A stretch of DNA of 64,000 bases, from positions 749,001 to 813,000 of the forward strand of contig NZ_CP059692.1 in the NCBI RefSeq assembly GCF_014058705.1, in the 5' to 3' direction. Below, piece after piece: positions 34,354 to 42,824 of the stretch (the first letter of the stretch is position 1; each line of letters begins with the position of its first letter). Position numbers and translations under genes: made by a program. This DNA is from Aureimonas mangrovi. GTDB taxonomy: Bacteria; Pseudomonadota; Alphaproteobacteria; Rhizobiales; Rhizobiaceae. The notes beneath the pieces were generated by a model, which saw only the letters and a list, made by a program, of their open reading frames with translations, was not told the origin of the DNA and did no database searches.

Positions 34354-35281
34354 CCGCGCGACGAGCACAGGCCCTCTCCCGGCGGGGGGCCAGGACATCG
34401 TGCTCGTTGTGGACGATTCGCCGGACGCCTTGCGGATGCTGACCGACGCCATCGAGATGACCGGCGCGACGGTTCTCGTCGCGCTCGGCGGCGCGCAAGC
34501 GCTGGAGATCGCCGGGCGCCTGACGCCCGATATCGTCCTGATGGACGCCGTGATGCCCGGGATGGACGGCTTCGAGGCGACGCGCCGCTTCAAGGCGGAT
34601 CCGGCGCTACGCCACGTCCCCGTGATTTTCATGACGGGTCTCAGCGAGACGGGCCACGTCGTGCAGGGGCTGGAAACCGGCGCCGTCGACTATTTGATGA
34701 AGCCCATCGTGCCGGACGAGCTGATCGCGCGCATCCGCGTCCATCTGGCCAATGCCCGCGAAACCGCGAGCGCGCGCGAGGCGCTGGATACGGCCGGGCG
34801 TTTCCTGTTGGCCGCCGATGGCGACGGCCGCATCCTGTGGGCGACGCCGCAGGCCCGGCGCCTCCTCGCCGCCGTCTTGGGAGACGCCGGAGCCAGCCTT
34901 CCGGGCGACCTGTGCGCGGCGCTCCGCACCGACGCGGCCGGCGGCTTCCGCCCGCTCCCGCCTGCAACCGGCTATGCCGGCCCGCCCGCCCATCTCTCGT
35001 TCCTCGGCACGATGGGTGAGGCAGAGCATCTCTTCCGTGTCAGCCTCGACGAGGCAGTCGACCGGGAGGGGGCGTTGCAGAGGCGCTTCGGCCTCACCCA
35101 GCGCGAAGGCGAGGTCTCGCTGTGGCTGGCGCGCGGCAAGGCCAACCGCGACATCGCCGACATCCTCGATCTGAGCCCGCGCACGGTGAACAAGCATCTG
35201 CAGACGATCTTCGCCAAGCTGGGCGTCGAGAACCGCGCCTCGGCCGCCGTCCTCGTCCTCAAGACGCTGGCTGACGACTGA
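34346..35281 (+). CDS. LuxR-type response regulator
   Basis: 311 residues. Receiver domain at 15-135 with phospho-acceptor Asp67 (IVLMDAVMPGMDG) and conserved Lys in DYLMKPIVP; a middle part (AGRFLLAADGDGRILWATPQARRLLAA) looks PAS-like; the C-terminal GerE/LuxR HTH is FGLTQREGEVSLWLARGKANRDIADILDLSPRTVNKHLQTIFAKLGVENR. It overlaps the NCS1-kinase gene by 8 bp, so the two form a cognate pair. It probably acts on the divergent urt promoter. Confidence 0.93.
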   Translation: MNDRATSTGPLPAGGQDIVLVVDDSPDALRMLTDAIEMTGATVLVALGGAQALEIAGRLTPDIVLMDAVMPGMDGFEATRRFKADPALRHVPVIFMTGLSETGHVVQGLETGAVDYLMKPIVPDELIARIRVHLANARETASAREALDTAGRFLLAADGDGRILWATPQARRLLAAVLGDAGASLPGDLCAALRTDAAGGFRPLPPATGYAGPPAHLSFLGTMGEAEHLFRVSLDEAVDREGALQRRFGLTQREGEVSLWLARGKANRDIADILDLSPRTVNKHLQTIFAKLGVENRASAAVLVLKTLADD

Positions 35282-35298
35282 CACTTAACGACGAAAGC

Positions 35299-36336
35299 AT
35301 GCTCATGACCGATGCCCCCGAAGGCGGACAGCGCCTTTCCTTCGACGATCTCGCAGCACGGCTCGCCGCGATCCTGGAGCGCCACGGCTGCTCGCCGAAG
35401 GTCGCGCGGCTGATCGGCGGGAACTGCGCGGCGGCCGAGCGTGACGGCGCGCATTCGCACGGCCTCTTCCGCATGAAGGGCTATGTGGCAACGCTGAAGG
35501 CTGGTTCGTGGGTCGACGGGAAGGCCGAGCCTGTGGTCGAGGATGCCGGGCCCGCCTTCGTGCGGGTCGACGCGATGAACGGCTTCACCGTGCCGGCGCT
35601 GGCCGCAGCGCGTGAACTGGCGATGGAGAAGGTGCGCGAGAACGGCGTCGCGGTCCTCGCCATCCGCAACTCGCACCATCTGGGCGCGCTCTCGCTCGAC
35701 GTCGAGCCCTTCGCGGAAGAGGGGCTGGTGGCGCTTTCCTTCATCAACTCGATGAAATCCGTCGCGCCCTTCGGCGGGCACAGCGCGGTGTTCGGCACCA
35801 ACCCCATCGCCTTCGCGAGCCCGCGCGCCGGCGGCCTGCCGCTGGTCTTCGACATGGCGACCTCGGTGATGGCGCATGGCGACGTGCAACTCGCCGCACG
35901 CGAGGGCCGCACGCTGCCTGAGGGCGTCGGCGTCGACCGGGACGGGCGCGCGACCACGGATCCGGCCGCGATCGTCGACGGTGGCGCGCTCCTGCCCTTC
36001 GGCGGCCACAAGGGCGCGGCGCTGGCGCTGATGGTCGAGATCCTGTGCGCCGCGCTCGTCGGGGGCAAGCTCTCGGCGGAGGTCGATCTGTCGCAAAGCG
36101 GCGGAGCGACGACGCCCCATACCGGCCAGTCCTTCATCCTGATCGACCCCGATCGCGGACGCGGCACGCTGCCGGGCTTCGCGTCCCGCGTGGAGACCCT
36201 GCTCCAGCTCGTCGCAGAAGCAGGACAGGAGCGCTTGCCGGGAGACCGTCGCCACGCGGCGCGCGAGACAAGCCTGCGCGAGGGCATCTTCGTGCCCGCC
36301 GCGACGCTCAAGCTTCTTGGCGAACTCGCCGCCTGA
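35299..36336 (+). CDS. Ldh2/MDH-family NAD(P)H-dependent oxidoreductase
   Basis: 345 residues from ATG 35299 (ATG 35305 also possible). Family blocks: GNCAAAERDGAHSHGLFRMKGY, AIRNSHHLGALSLDVEPFAEEGLVALSF, FGTNPIAFASPR, DMATSVMAHGDVQLA and PFGGHKGAALALMVEIL. The Ldh2 family includes malate, ureidoglycolate and delta1-piperideine/pyrroline-2-carboxylate enzymes; SHGLFRMKGYV resembles the imine reductase branch, but substrate assignment is tentative. The start is 17 bp after the LuxR regulator stop, so co-transcription is possible, which would fit a nitrogen-compound role. Confidence 0.85.
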   Translation: MLMTDAPEGGQRLSFDDLAARLAAILERHGCSPKVARLIGGNCAAAERDGAHSHGLFRMKGYVATLKAGSWVDGKAEPVVEDAGPAFVRVDAMNGFTVPALAAARELAMEKVRENGVAVLAIRNSHHLGALSLDVEPFAEEGLVALSFINSMKSVAPFGGHSAVFGTNPIAFASPRAGGLPLVFDMATSVMAHGDVQLAAREGRTLPEGVGVDRDGRATTDPAAIVDGGALLPFGGHKGAALALMVEILCAALVGGKLSAEVDLSQSGGATTPHTGQSFILIDPDRGRGTLPGFASRVETLLQLVAEAGQERLPGDRRHAARETSLREGIFVPAATLKLLGELAA

Positions 36337-36352
36337 GGTTCGTCAGGCGGCG
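36327..36352. terminator. Perfect hairpin spanning two converging stop codons
   Basis: CGCCGCCTGA and TCAGGCGGCG form a perfect 10-bp stem with loop GGTTCG. The left arm holds the stop of the Ldh-family gene, the right arm the stop of the MaoC gene on the other strand. A bidirectional terminator role is likely although no long T-run follows. Confidence 0.55.
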
Positions 36353-36798
36353 GGGCGCTTCCTCATCATCGCGGCGCGCTTGCATACCGCCACCACCTCG
36401 TCGTGCTGGTTGAGACAGGTGTGCTCGAACTCGACGATGCCGACGTCAGGACGCGAACGGCTTTCGCGAAGGCCGAGAACGCGCGTCTCGGCCCGCAGCG
36501 TGTCACCGTGGAAGACGGGCTTGGGAAAGCGCACGTCGCTCATGCCGAGATTGCCGACGGTGGTGCCGAGCGTCGTATCCTGAACCGAGAGACCGACCAT
36601 GATCGCCAGCGTCATCATCGAGTTGAAAAGGCGCTGGCCCCATTCCGTGCCCTGCGCGAAATGCGCGTCTATATGGAGCGGCTGCGGGTTCATCGTCATC
36701 AGGCTGAACAGGGTGTTGTCCGCCTCGCTGACCGTGCGCGTCAGCTCGTGCCGGAAATGCCGGCCTAGCGTGAAATCCTCGAAATACAGGCCTGCCAT
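36343..36798 (-). CDS. MaoC-like (hot-dog fold) dehydratase
   Basis: 151 residues. [48 protein letters not shown] carries the MaoC hydratase dyad region (Asn/His near NPQPLHID), followed by [32 protein letters not shown]. Relatives include mesaconyl-CoA hydratase-type and (R)-enoyl-CoA hydratases. The single hot-dog domain fits a small dimeric enzyme. It is convergent with the Ldh-family gene and divergent from opgC; the 208-bp divergent gap holds an 8-bp inverted repeat (AACCGAAG 36888-36895 / CTTCGGTT 36915-36922) and nothing else clear. Confidence 0.87.
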   Translation of the reverse strand: MAGLYFEDFTLGRHFRHELTRTVSEADNTLFSLMTMNPQPLHIDAHFAQGTEWGQRLFNSMMTLAIMVGLSVQDTTLGTTVGNLGMSDVRFPKPVFHGDTLRAETRVLGLRESRSRPDVGIVEFEHTCLNQHDEVVAVCKRAAMMRKRPAA

Positions 36799-37006
36799 CT
36801 CGCTTCTCCTCCCACCGCCGAGGCGGCTTCCTGTGCAAACCGCAGGGTTCTAACTTTGACTTGCCGCACATGTGAACTAGTTGTTCGAACCGAAGGGCGA
36901 GCCTCACGTTCGCACTTCGGTTGAAAGGGTGGCCGGTCCGCAAGATCATCAGATTGCCGCCATTCCTGCGAGTAGAATCGCTCGCCCGAATGAAAGGATC
37001 GCGGCA

Positions 37007-38203
37007 ATGAAGCGTCTGGATGTCTTGGACGGCATGCGAGGATATTTCCTCGTCTTCATGATGCTCAACCATCTGAGCTTCGCAGGCGGATATCTCCTCG
37101 TTAAAATCAACCATGGTGAACTTGGCTATGTCCAGGACGCGCAGGGCTTCGTGTTCCTGTCCGGCCTCCTGATCGGCATGGTCTATGCCGGCCACATGGC
37201 CAAGCGGGGCTACGAGGCGGGCTCGGTGAAGGTGCGCAAGCGCGCGCTCGAACTCTATCGCTGGGCGATGTTCTGTGTTCTGGCCATCATAGCGCTGGGT
37301 TTCGTCCTGCCGCGCTCGGGCGTGTTCTGGGAGCCGTGGCTCTGGCGCCTTGGCGACGACCCGGCCCTCCTGTTCGGCGCGGCGGCAACTCTCCTGTATC
37401 AGCCGACCTACATGGACATCCTGCCGCAGTACATCGTCTATCTCCTCGTTTCGCCGCCGCTCATCTGGCTCTGCGTCACCGGGCGCTGGCGCATGGTGGC
37501 ACTGGGATCGGCGCTTCTGTGGATGGCCGTGCAGTTCGGTCTGCACCTGCCGCTGCGCGACGCCATCCATGCGGGCATGCAAGCGCTTCACCCCGACCTT
37601 GCCCTGCGCGCGCATTTCAATGTCCTCGCTTGGCAGGCCATCTTCATGAGCGGGCTCGTCATCGGCGCGCTGACGGCGACGAAGGAGATCGACTGGGACG
37701 AGGCGATGAGCCCGAAGCGACCGGAATTCGCGGTCGCCGCGCTCGCCATCGTCCTGTTCTTCATGGCTTGGCGCGTCGCCTTCACCTGGGGTCTCGTCCC
37801 AGAGATCATGGCGCAGCGTTTCGGCACGCTCGACATCCGCGGCGAATTCAGCCTCGTCTACCTCCTGAACTTCGCAGCGCTCGGCTATCTCGTCGCGTGG
37901 ACGCTGATCGCCGGGCCGAGGAGCGAGAGCGCGGTTGTGCGGAAGATCGCGGCCGTCCCGCGCGCGATCTTCACGCTGCCCTTCCTGCGCCTCATCGGCC
38001 GGCATTCGCTGCAGGTCTATGTCTGGCACGTCATCGCCATCTACGTCCTGAAGGCGGTGGACTACCATCATGGGCCGTTCAGCGAGACGAACAAGACGCT
38101 CATCGCGCTCGCCGCGATCGCCAGTCTCGCCGTTCCAGCGCTCTGGAGGGAGTGGCGGGCTTCGGTCGCCAAGAAGGATACGGTCGGCGCAAAAGCGGCC
38201 TGA
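37007..38203 (+). CDS. opgC: OpgC-family acyltransferase
   Basis: 398 residues from ATG 37007 (an in-frame start at 36881 precedes a non-family leader). The protein has about ten membrane helices with the OpgC start RLDVLDGMRGYFLVFMMLNHL, EQAxG-like DAQGFVFLSGLLIGMVY, and the C-terminal LRLIGRHSLQVYVWHVIAIY. OpgC proteins add succinyl or similar groups to osmoregulated periplasmic glucans in the inner membrane, though OpgC-domain proteins with other acceptors exist. No opgG/opgH lies nearby. The gene converges on the nitrilase gene with a 4-bp gap. Confidence 0.87.
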   Translation: MKRLDVLDGMRGYFLVFMMLNHLSFAGGYLLVKINHGELGYVQDAQGFVFLSGLLIGMVYAGHMAKRGYEAGSVKVRKRALELYRWAMFCVLAIIALGFVLPRSGVFWEPWLWRLGDDPALLFGAAATLLYQPTYMDILPQYIVYLLVSPPLIWLCVTGRWRMVALGSALLWMAVQFGLHLPLRDAIHAGMQALHPDLALRAHFNVLAWQAIFMSGLVIGALTATKEIDWDEAMSPKRPEFAVAALAIVLFFMAWRVAFTWGLVPEIMAQRFGTLDIRGEFSLVYLLNFAALGYLVAWTLIAGPRSESAVVRKIAAVPRAIFTLPFLRLIGRHSLQVYVWHVIAIYVLKAVDYHHGPFSETNKTLIALAAIASLAVPALWREWRASVAKKDTVGAKAA

Positions 38204-38207
38204 GCGG

Positions 38208-38984
38208 TCAAAGGCCGCGCATGATGTCGAGATAAGGGTTGGCGTGCTGGGTTTCGGCGTGGGCCTGCGGCTCGATCGTCGCCATGAGGAGCGCGGGCTC
38301 GGTTTCGCTGGCCCGCGCGAGTTCGCACCCGTTCGGCGCGGTGATCACCGACAGGCCCTGATAGGCGAACTGCCCGTCCCGCCCGCAATGGTCGGCGTAG
38401 GCCAGGAACACGCCGTTCTCGAAGGCGCGCGTCGGCACCAGCGAACGGGCGATGAATGCAGCGCCCGCGCTTTGCGGAAGGGCAGTCGGGACAAGGACGA
38501 GATCAGCGCCGGCCAACGCCAGTTCGCGCACGAGTTCGGGAAACTCAACGTCGAAGCAGACGAGCAGTCCGAGGGTGACGCCGCGCCACGCGACAGCCGG
38601 AGCGGGGGAGTCGCCGGCTGCGAACAGTCCGTGTTCGTATGCGCCATAGAGGCGCCGCTTGGCGTAGACGAGCGGTGCTTTACCCGGCCGGAAGAGAACC
38701 GCGGCGTTGGTCAAGGAGCCGTTCGCAGCGTGTACCGCCATACCGGCGACGATCGCGACGTCGTGCTTTTCCACAAGGCGCTGGAGGGGCGAGGCGGGAA
38801 GGTCCTCTTGTGCCGGCGCTGCGCACGCGATCGCTTCGGCGGCGCCATAGCCTTCGACGGCAAGCTCGGGGAAGAGCACGAGGTCGGCGCCAGCCTCAGC
38901 GGCTTCGGCGATGCGCCCGGCGATGTCAGCCGCGCGCGCCTCGCCACCGAGCGCGGCGTCCATCTGGACGATGGCGAGCCTCAC
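38208..38984 (-). CDS. Nitrilase-superfamily amidohydrolase
   Basis: 258 residues from GTG 38984, overlapping the permease stop (GTGA). The catalytic triad is present: Glu40 (LVLFPELAVEGY), Lys109 (YAKRRLYGAYEHGLF) and Cys143 (LLVCFDVEFPELVREL), so it is an active-looking C-N hydrolase. Family members include N-carbamoylputrescine amidase and omega-amidases. As the last gene of a cluster with a polyamine-type ABC transporter, an agmatinase-family enzyme and an aminotransferase, it may hydrolyse an amide made in guanidino or polyamine breakdown, such as 4-guanidinobutyramide; this is inference. Confidence 0.9.
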   Translation of the reverse strand: MRLAIVQMDAALGGEARAADIAGRIAEAAEAGADLVLFPELAVEGYGAAEAIACAAPAQEDLPASPLQRLVEKHDVAIVAGMAVHAANGSLTNAAVLFRPGKAPLVYAKRRLYGAYEHGLFAAGDSPAPAVAWRGVTLGLLVCFDVEFPELVRELALAGADLVLVPTALPQSAGAAFIARSLVPTRAFENGVFLAYADHCGRDGQFAYQGLSVITAPNGCELARASETEPALLMATIEPQAHAETQHANPYLDIMRGL

Positions 38985-39787
38985 TTGCGCTCGCCCGCGC
39001 CCCATGCGCCGAGCAGCTTCGGCAGGTCGCCGAGCCAGGCGACGAGCGAGAAGACGAGCGCGGCGACGGCGACGAAGAGGATTGTCACGCTCGCCATGGT
39101 CGGCGTGTAGCCGTAGCGCAGCGAGTTGAAGATCTTGATCGGGATCGTCTCCAGCGTGAAGCCGACCGTCATGTAGGCGACGATGTATTCGTTCAGGGAC
39201 AGGACGAAGGCGAAGGCGAAACCCGAGACCATGTAGGGCAGGATCATCGGCAGCACGATCGTCGTGAAGACCCGTCCTTCGCTCGCGCCCATCGTGCGCG
39301 CGGCCTCCACCATCTCGCGCTCGATCGTGGCGAAACCCAGCACCAGCGTCACGAGCGGCAGCGAGGTGAAGAAGATCGCGTGGGAGATCACCACGGTAAA
39401 ATGCTGGCCGTAGAAGCCGGCGGCCGCCCAGAAGGACAAGGCGCCGAGCGCCGTGATGACGGGCGGCAGCACGAAGGGCGAGACGCCGAGAAGCTGCACC
39501 AACCGTCCGAAGGCCGTCACCCGGCGCCACAGTGCGTAGGCGATGGGCAGCGCGATCATCAGCGAGAGGAGCGCGGCCAGCGCCGCGACGGTGACGGAAG
39601 CCGTCAGCGCCGCCCGCCACGATGCGTCGGTGAAGATCTGCGCGTACCAGTCGAGTGAGAAGCCCTGCGGTGGAAAGGTCAGCGAGCGCTGCTCGTTGAT
39701 AGAGACACCTGCGATGACGACGAGAGGGCCGGCGAGGAAGATCGCGACCAGCGTAAAGAGCAGGCGGTCGAAGAGGCGGCCGGTCAT
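38981..39787 (-). CDS. PotC-type ABC transporter permease
   Basis: 268 residues with about six helices and the binding-protein-dependent loop EMVEAARTMGASEGRVFTTIVLPMILPY. The N-terminal FLAGPLVVIAGVSINEQRSLTFPPQGFSLDWYAQIF matches polyamine/spermidine-type (PotC, YdcV) permeases. It starts at ATG 39787, overlapping the PotB-type gene stop (ATGA), and is itself overlapped by the amidohydrolase gene. Confidence 0.92.
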   Translation of the reverse strand: MTGRLFDRLLFTLVAIFLAGPLVVIAGVSINEQRSLTFPPQGFSLDWYAQIFTDASWRAALTASVTVAALAALLSLMIALPIAYALWRRVTAFGRLVQLLGVSPFVLPPVITALGALSFWAAAGFYGQHFTVVISHAIFFTSLPLVTLVLGFATIEREMVEAARTMGASEGRVFTTIVLPMILPYMVSGFAFAFVLSLNEYIVAYMTVGFTLETIPIKIFNSLRYGYTPTMASVTILFVAVAALVFSLVAWLGDLPKLLGAWGAGERK

Positions 39788-40644
39788 TGCGGCACCCGGT
39801 TGCGACCGATGGCGGCCGTGAGCGTGACGAGGAGGACGCTGGCGATGACAAGGAAAACGGCCATCGCAGCCGCGAACGGCATGTTGGACTGGTAGATCGC
39901 CTGATCCGTGATCAGCACCGACAGCGTCCAGTGCTGTGGGCGGCCGAGGAGTTGCGGCAGGAGATAGGCGCCGAGCGCGAAGACGAAGACCACGATGAAG
40001 GTGGCGACGAGCGCCGGGCGCAGCGCCGGCAGCACCACGCTTAGGAAGGCCTTCCAGGGCGGGGCGCCGAGCGTGCGGCTGGCTTCGGCGAGAGAAGGAT
40101 CGAGACGCGAGAAGGCCGGGTAGAGGACGAGCACTGCATAGGGCAAGGCCTGGTAGACCATGCCGAGGAGGACGGCGGCAAAGCTCGGCGTGAACGACAT
40201 CGGCGCTTCGACGAGGCCGAGCGCGAACAGGATGTTGCCGATGCCGGCGGTGCGCGACAGGAGCGTCGACCACGCGAAGCCGATGATGACCTCCGACAGC
40301 GACAGGACGCACAGGAGCGCGATCAGCCAGGGCACCTGCGCTTTGCGGGACAGGCGCGTCAGCGCGCGCGTGAAGGGCACGCCGACGACGACGCAGATCG
40401 CGGAGACGAGCGCCGAGAGGCCGAGCGAGAAGAGGAGCACCCGGCCGAAGAACAGGCTCCAGAAGCGGGCGTAGTTATCGAGCGTGAACGCAGGCTGGTA
40501 GAAGCCGCCCTGCACCCGCTCGAAGAAGGACACGGCGATCATCGTGCCGAAGGGCACGACGAAGAACGCGAAGAGCATCGCCGCGGGAAACAGGATCGGC
40601 CACTGGCTCGCCCAGAAGCCACGCGAGGGGGCGGCCGCGCTCAC
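39784..40644 (-). CDS. PotB-type ABC transporter permease
   Basis: 286 residues from GTG 40644 (GTGA overlap with the ATPase stop). PotB-like features: LFAFFVVPFGTMIAVSFFERV, TLDNYARFW, LSEVIIGFAWSTLLSRTAGIGNIL and the EAA loop SLAEASRTLGAPPWKAFLSVVLPAL. It pairs with the PotC-type permease. The longer open frame in this phase reaches into the ATPase gene and is not coding there. Confidence 0.92.
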   Translation of the reverse strand: MSAAAPSRGFWASQWPILFPAAMLFAFFVVPFGTMIAVSFFERVQGGFYQPAFTLDNYARFWSLFFGRVLLFSLGLSALVSAICVVVGVPFTRALTRLSRKAQVPWLIALLCVLSLSEVIIGFAWSTLLSRTAGIGNILFALGLVEAPMSFTPSFAAVLLGMVYQALPYAVLVLYPAFSRLDPSLAEASRTLGAPPWKAFLSVVLPALRPALVATFIVVFVFALGAYLLPQLLGRPQHWTLSVLITDQAIYQSNMPFAAAMAVFLVIASVLLVTLTAAIGRNRVPQ

Positions 40645-41648
40645 GCCGCGCCGTCCGCGAAGACGGTGACGGAGGCAGGGTCGACGGCGAGCGAGACGGT
40701 GTCGCCGACGGCGGGGCGCGTGCCGGCCGGGGCGAGCGCGACGATGCGCGTTCCGTCGGCGTCGCAATGGATCTCGACGCTGGAGCCGACATCGCGCACG
40801 AAGGCGACCGTGGCTGCGATCGGCGTCTCTCCGGCCGGACGCACGGTCACGTCCTCCGGCCGCACGGAAGCGCGCGTTCCGGCAACGCCCGGCAGCGCCA
40901 TGCCGAGAAGCGTGCCGTTCTCGACAGGGATGAGGTTCGTCTGGCCGATGAAGTCGGCGACGAAGGCGTTGGCGGGGCGGCGGTAGATTTCCACAGGCGC
41001 TGCGACCTGCTGGATGCGGCCGGCTTTCATGATGACGATGCGGTCTGCCATCGTCATCGCCTCGCGCTGGTCGTGCGTGACGACGACGGTGGTGATGCCG
41101 AGGCGCTGCTGGAGCTGGCGCAGTTCCACCTGCATCGCCTCGCGCAGCTTGGCGTCGAGCGCCGAGAGGGGCTCGTCGAGGAGGAAGAGCTTCGGCGAGA
41201 CGGCGAGGGCGCGGGCGATCGCGACGCGCTGGCGCTGGCCGCCGGAAAGCTGGGTGATCGCGCGCGCGCCGACGCCCGGAAGCTGCACGAGGTCGAGGAG
41301 TTCCTCGACCCGGGCCGCGCGGGCCTTCCTCTCGATGCCGCGAATGGCGAGCGGATAGGCGATGTTGTCGCCGACCGACAGATGCGGGAAGAGCGCGAGC
41401 GACTGGAACACCATGCCGATCTCGCGCCGATGCACGGGCTGGCCCGTGATGTCCGCACCGTCGAAGAGGATGCGCCCCTCGCTTGGCTCGTCGAGCCCCG
41501 CGATCATGCGCAGGAGCGTGGTCTTGCCGCAGCCGGACGGGCCGAGAAGGCAGACGAAGGAGCCCGGCTCGACGTCGAGGTCGACCGCATCGACGGCCGC
41601 GACTTCGCCGAAGCGCTTGGTCAGGGAGGAGAGGGTCAGTCCGCTCAT
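40641..41648 (-). CDS. PotA-type ABC transporter ATP-binding protein
   Basis: 335 residues. Walker A GPSGCGKTT, VFQSLALFPHLSVGDNIAYPL, signature [15 protein letters not shown], Walker B LFLLDEPLSALDAKLRE and H-loop VTHDQREAM, then a C-terminal TOBE-type regulatory domain (ASVRPEDVTVRPAG ... VEIHCDADG). This layout is typical of polyamine/iron/sulfate-type importers. The stop overlaps the PotB start. The binding-protein gene lies 70 bp upstream. Confidence 0.94.
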   Translation of the reverse strand: MSGLTLSSLTKRFGEVAAVDAVDLDVEPGSFVCLLGPSGCGKTTLLRMIAGLDEPSEGRILFDGADITGQPVHRREIGMVFQSLALFPHLSVGDNIAYPLAIRGIERKARAARVEELLDLVQLPGVGARAITQLSGGQRQRVAIARALAVSPKLFLLDEPLSALDAKLREAMQVELRQLQQRLGITTVVVTHDQREAMTMADRIVIMKAGRIQQVAAPVEIYRRPANAFVADFIGQTNLIPVENGTLLGMALPGVAGTRASVRPEDVTVRPAGETPIAATVAFVRDVGSSVEIHCDADGTRIVALAPAGTRPAVGDTVSLAVDPASVTVFADGAA

Positions 41649-41718
41649 CGAGTCTCGTCGGCTTTGGAATGGGGACGGCCCCGCCCGGAGGCGAGGCCGA
41701 CAGAGGATGGTGGGCCTG

Positions 41719-42801
41719 TCAGCCGACGATCAGTTCCGTCCACTTCTGGTTCAGGAAGTCCGCCTTGTCGACGTATAGATCGTAGCGCGGCACCACCGGA
41801 TCGATGTCGGAGGAGACGGCGGCGAATTCCTCGTCGGTCAGGTCGAGCAGCGAGCGCTCGATCGTCGGTGCCGTGCCGATCTGGCGCGACATCAGCGCCT
41901 GGATCTCGGGCTGCGAGGTGAAGTTCATGAACTCGTGCGCCTCGTCGGACTTCTCGGAGGCCCGCGAGATCGCCCAGCAGCCCGAATCCGAGATGCCCCC
42001 CTCCGTCGGGAAGGTGGAGCGCACTGGGAAGCCGTCCGCCGCCGCAAGGCCCGTCACGTCGTGATAGTACTGGCCCATCGGGATCTCGCCCGACTTCAGC
42101 GCCTGCTCGAATTGCGCCTCGTCGCGGTACCAGAGCTGGACGTTCGGCTTCACCTCGGCGAGCTTGTCCATCACCTCGAGGATGCCCTCGTCGGTGTCGA
42201 GCTTGTCGGTGCCGCCGAAGAAGGTCTTGGCCGTGACCTCGAGGAGGAACGAGTTGGAGACGAGGGCGAGGAGCCCCAGTCGGTTGGCGTTCGCCGGGTC
42301 CCACAGCGCCTGCCAGGAGGTCGGCGCGTCGGCATAGGTGTCCGTGTTGGTGACGAGGGTGATGTACCAGGCGACGGCGCCGACGCCCGCCACTCGCTCG
42401 TCCGGATAGCGCACCACGAAGGGGGGCAGGAGGCTGTCGAAGCCCTCGATGCGTGAGGAATCGATCGGTGCCCAGAGCTCGGTGGTCAGGCCCTTGCGCA
42501 TGGCGACCTGGCTCATCATCGACACGTCGGCCGGGGCGACGTTGGCGCGTGCAGCCTGCTCGAGCTGGACGAGCCAGGCCTCACCCGTGGGCTCGGCGAT
42601 GGACTCGACTGAAATGCCCGTCGCTTCGGTAAAGGTAGGGAAGATGTGCTGGTCGAAGCTGTCCTTGAAGTAGCCGCCATAGACGCCGACCTTCAGCGAG
42701 CGATCCTGCGCGCGCAGGATGCCCGGCATGGAAAGCCCGGCCACCGTAGCCGCGGAACCGGCGAGGATCTGCCGGCGATTGAGACGAAACGATCCGGTCA
42801 T
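41719..42801 (-). CDS. PotD-type substrate-binding protein with Tat signal
   Basis: 360 residues. A Tat signal is clear: RLNRRQILAGSAATVAGLSM, ending near LRAQ. The mature part LKVGVYGGYFKDSFDQHIFPTFTEATGISVE and later GVGAVAWYITLVTNTD, APTSWQALWDPANANRLGLL match SBP family 8 (polyamine-type). The ligand is probably a polyamine or guanidino compound, as agmatinase-family and aminotransferase genes lie directly upstream on the same strand. Confidence 0.92.
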   Translation of the reverse strand: MTGSFRLNRRQILAGSAATVAGLSMPGILRAQDRSLKVGVYGGYFKDSFDQHIFPTFTEATGISVESIAEPTGEAWLVQLEQAARANVAPADVSMMSQVAMRKGLTTELWAPIDSSRIEGFDSLLPPFVVRYPDERVAGVGAVAWYITLVTNTDTYADAPTSWQALWDPANANRLGLLALVSNSFLLEVTAKTFFGGTDKLDTDEGILEVMDKLAEVKPNVQLWYRDEAQFEQALKSGEIPMGQYYHDVTGLAAADGFPVRSTFPTEGGISDSGCWAISRASEKSDEAHEFMNFTSQPEIQALMSRQIGTAPTIERSLLDLTDEEFAAVSSDIDPVVPRYDLYVDKADFLNQKWTELIVG

Positions 42802-42824
42802 GAAGTGTCTCCGTTGGTTCCCGG

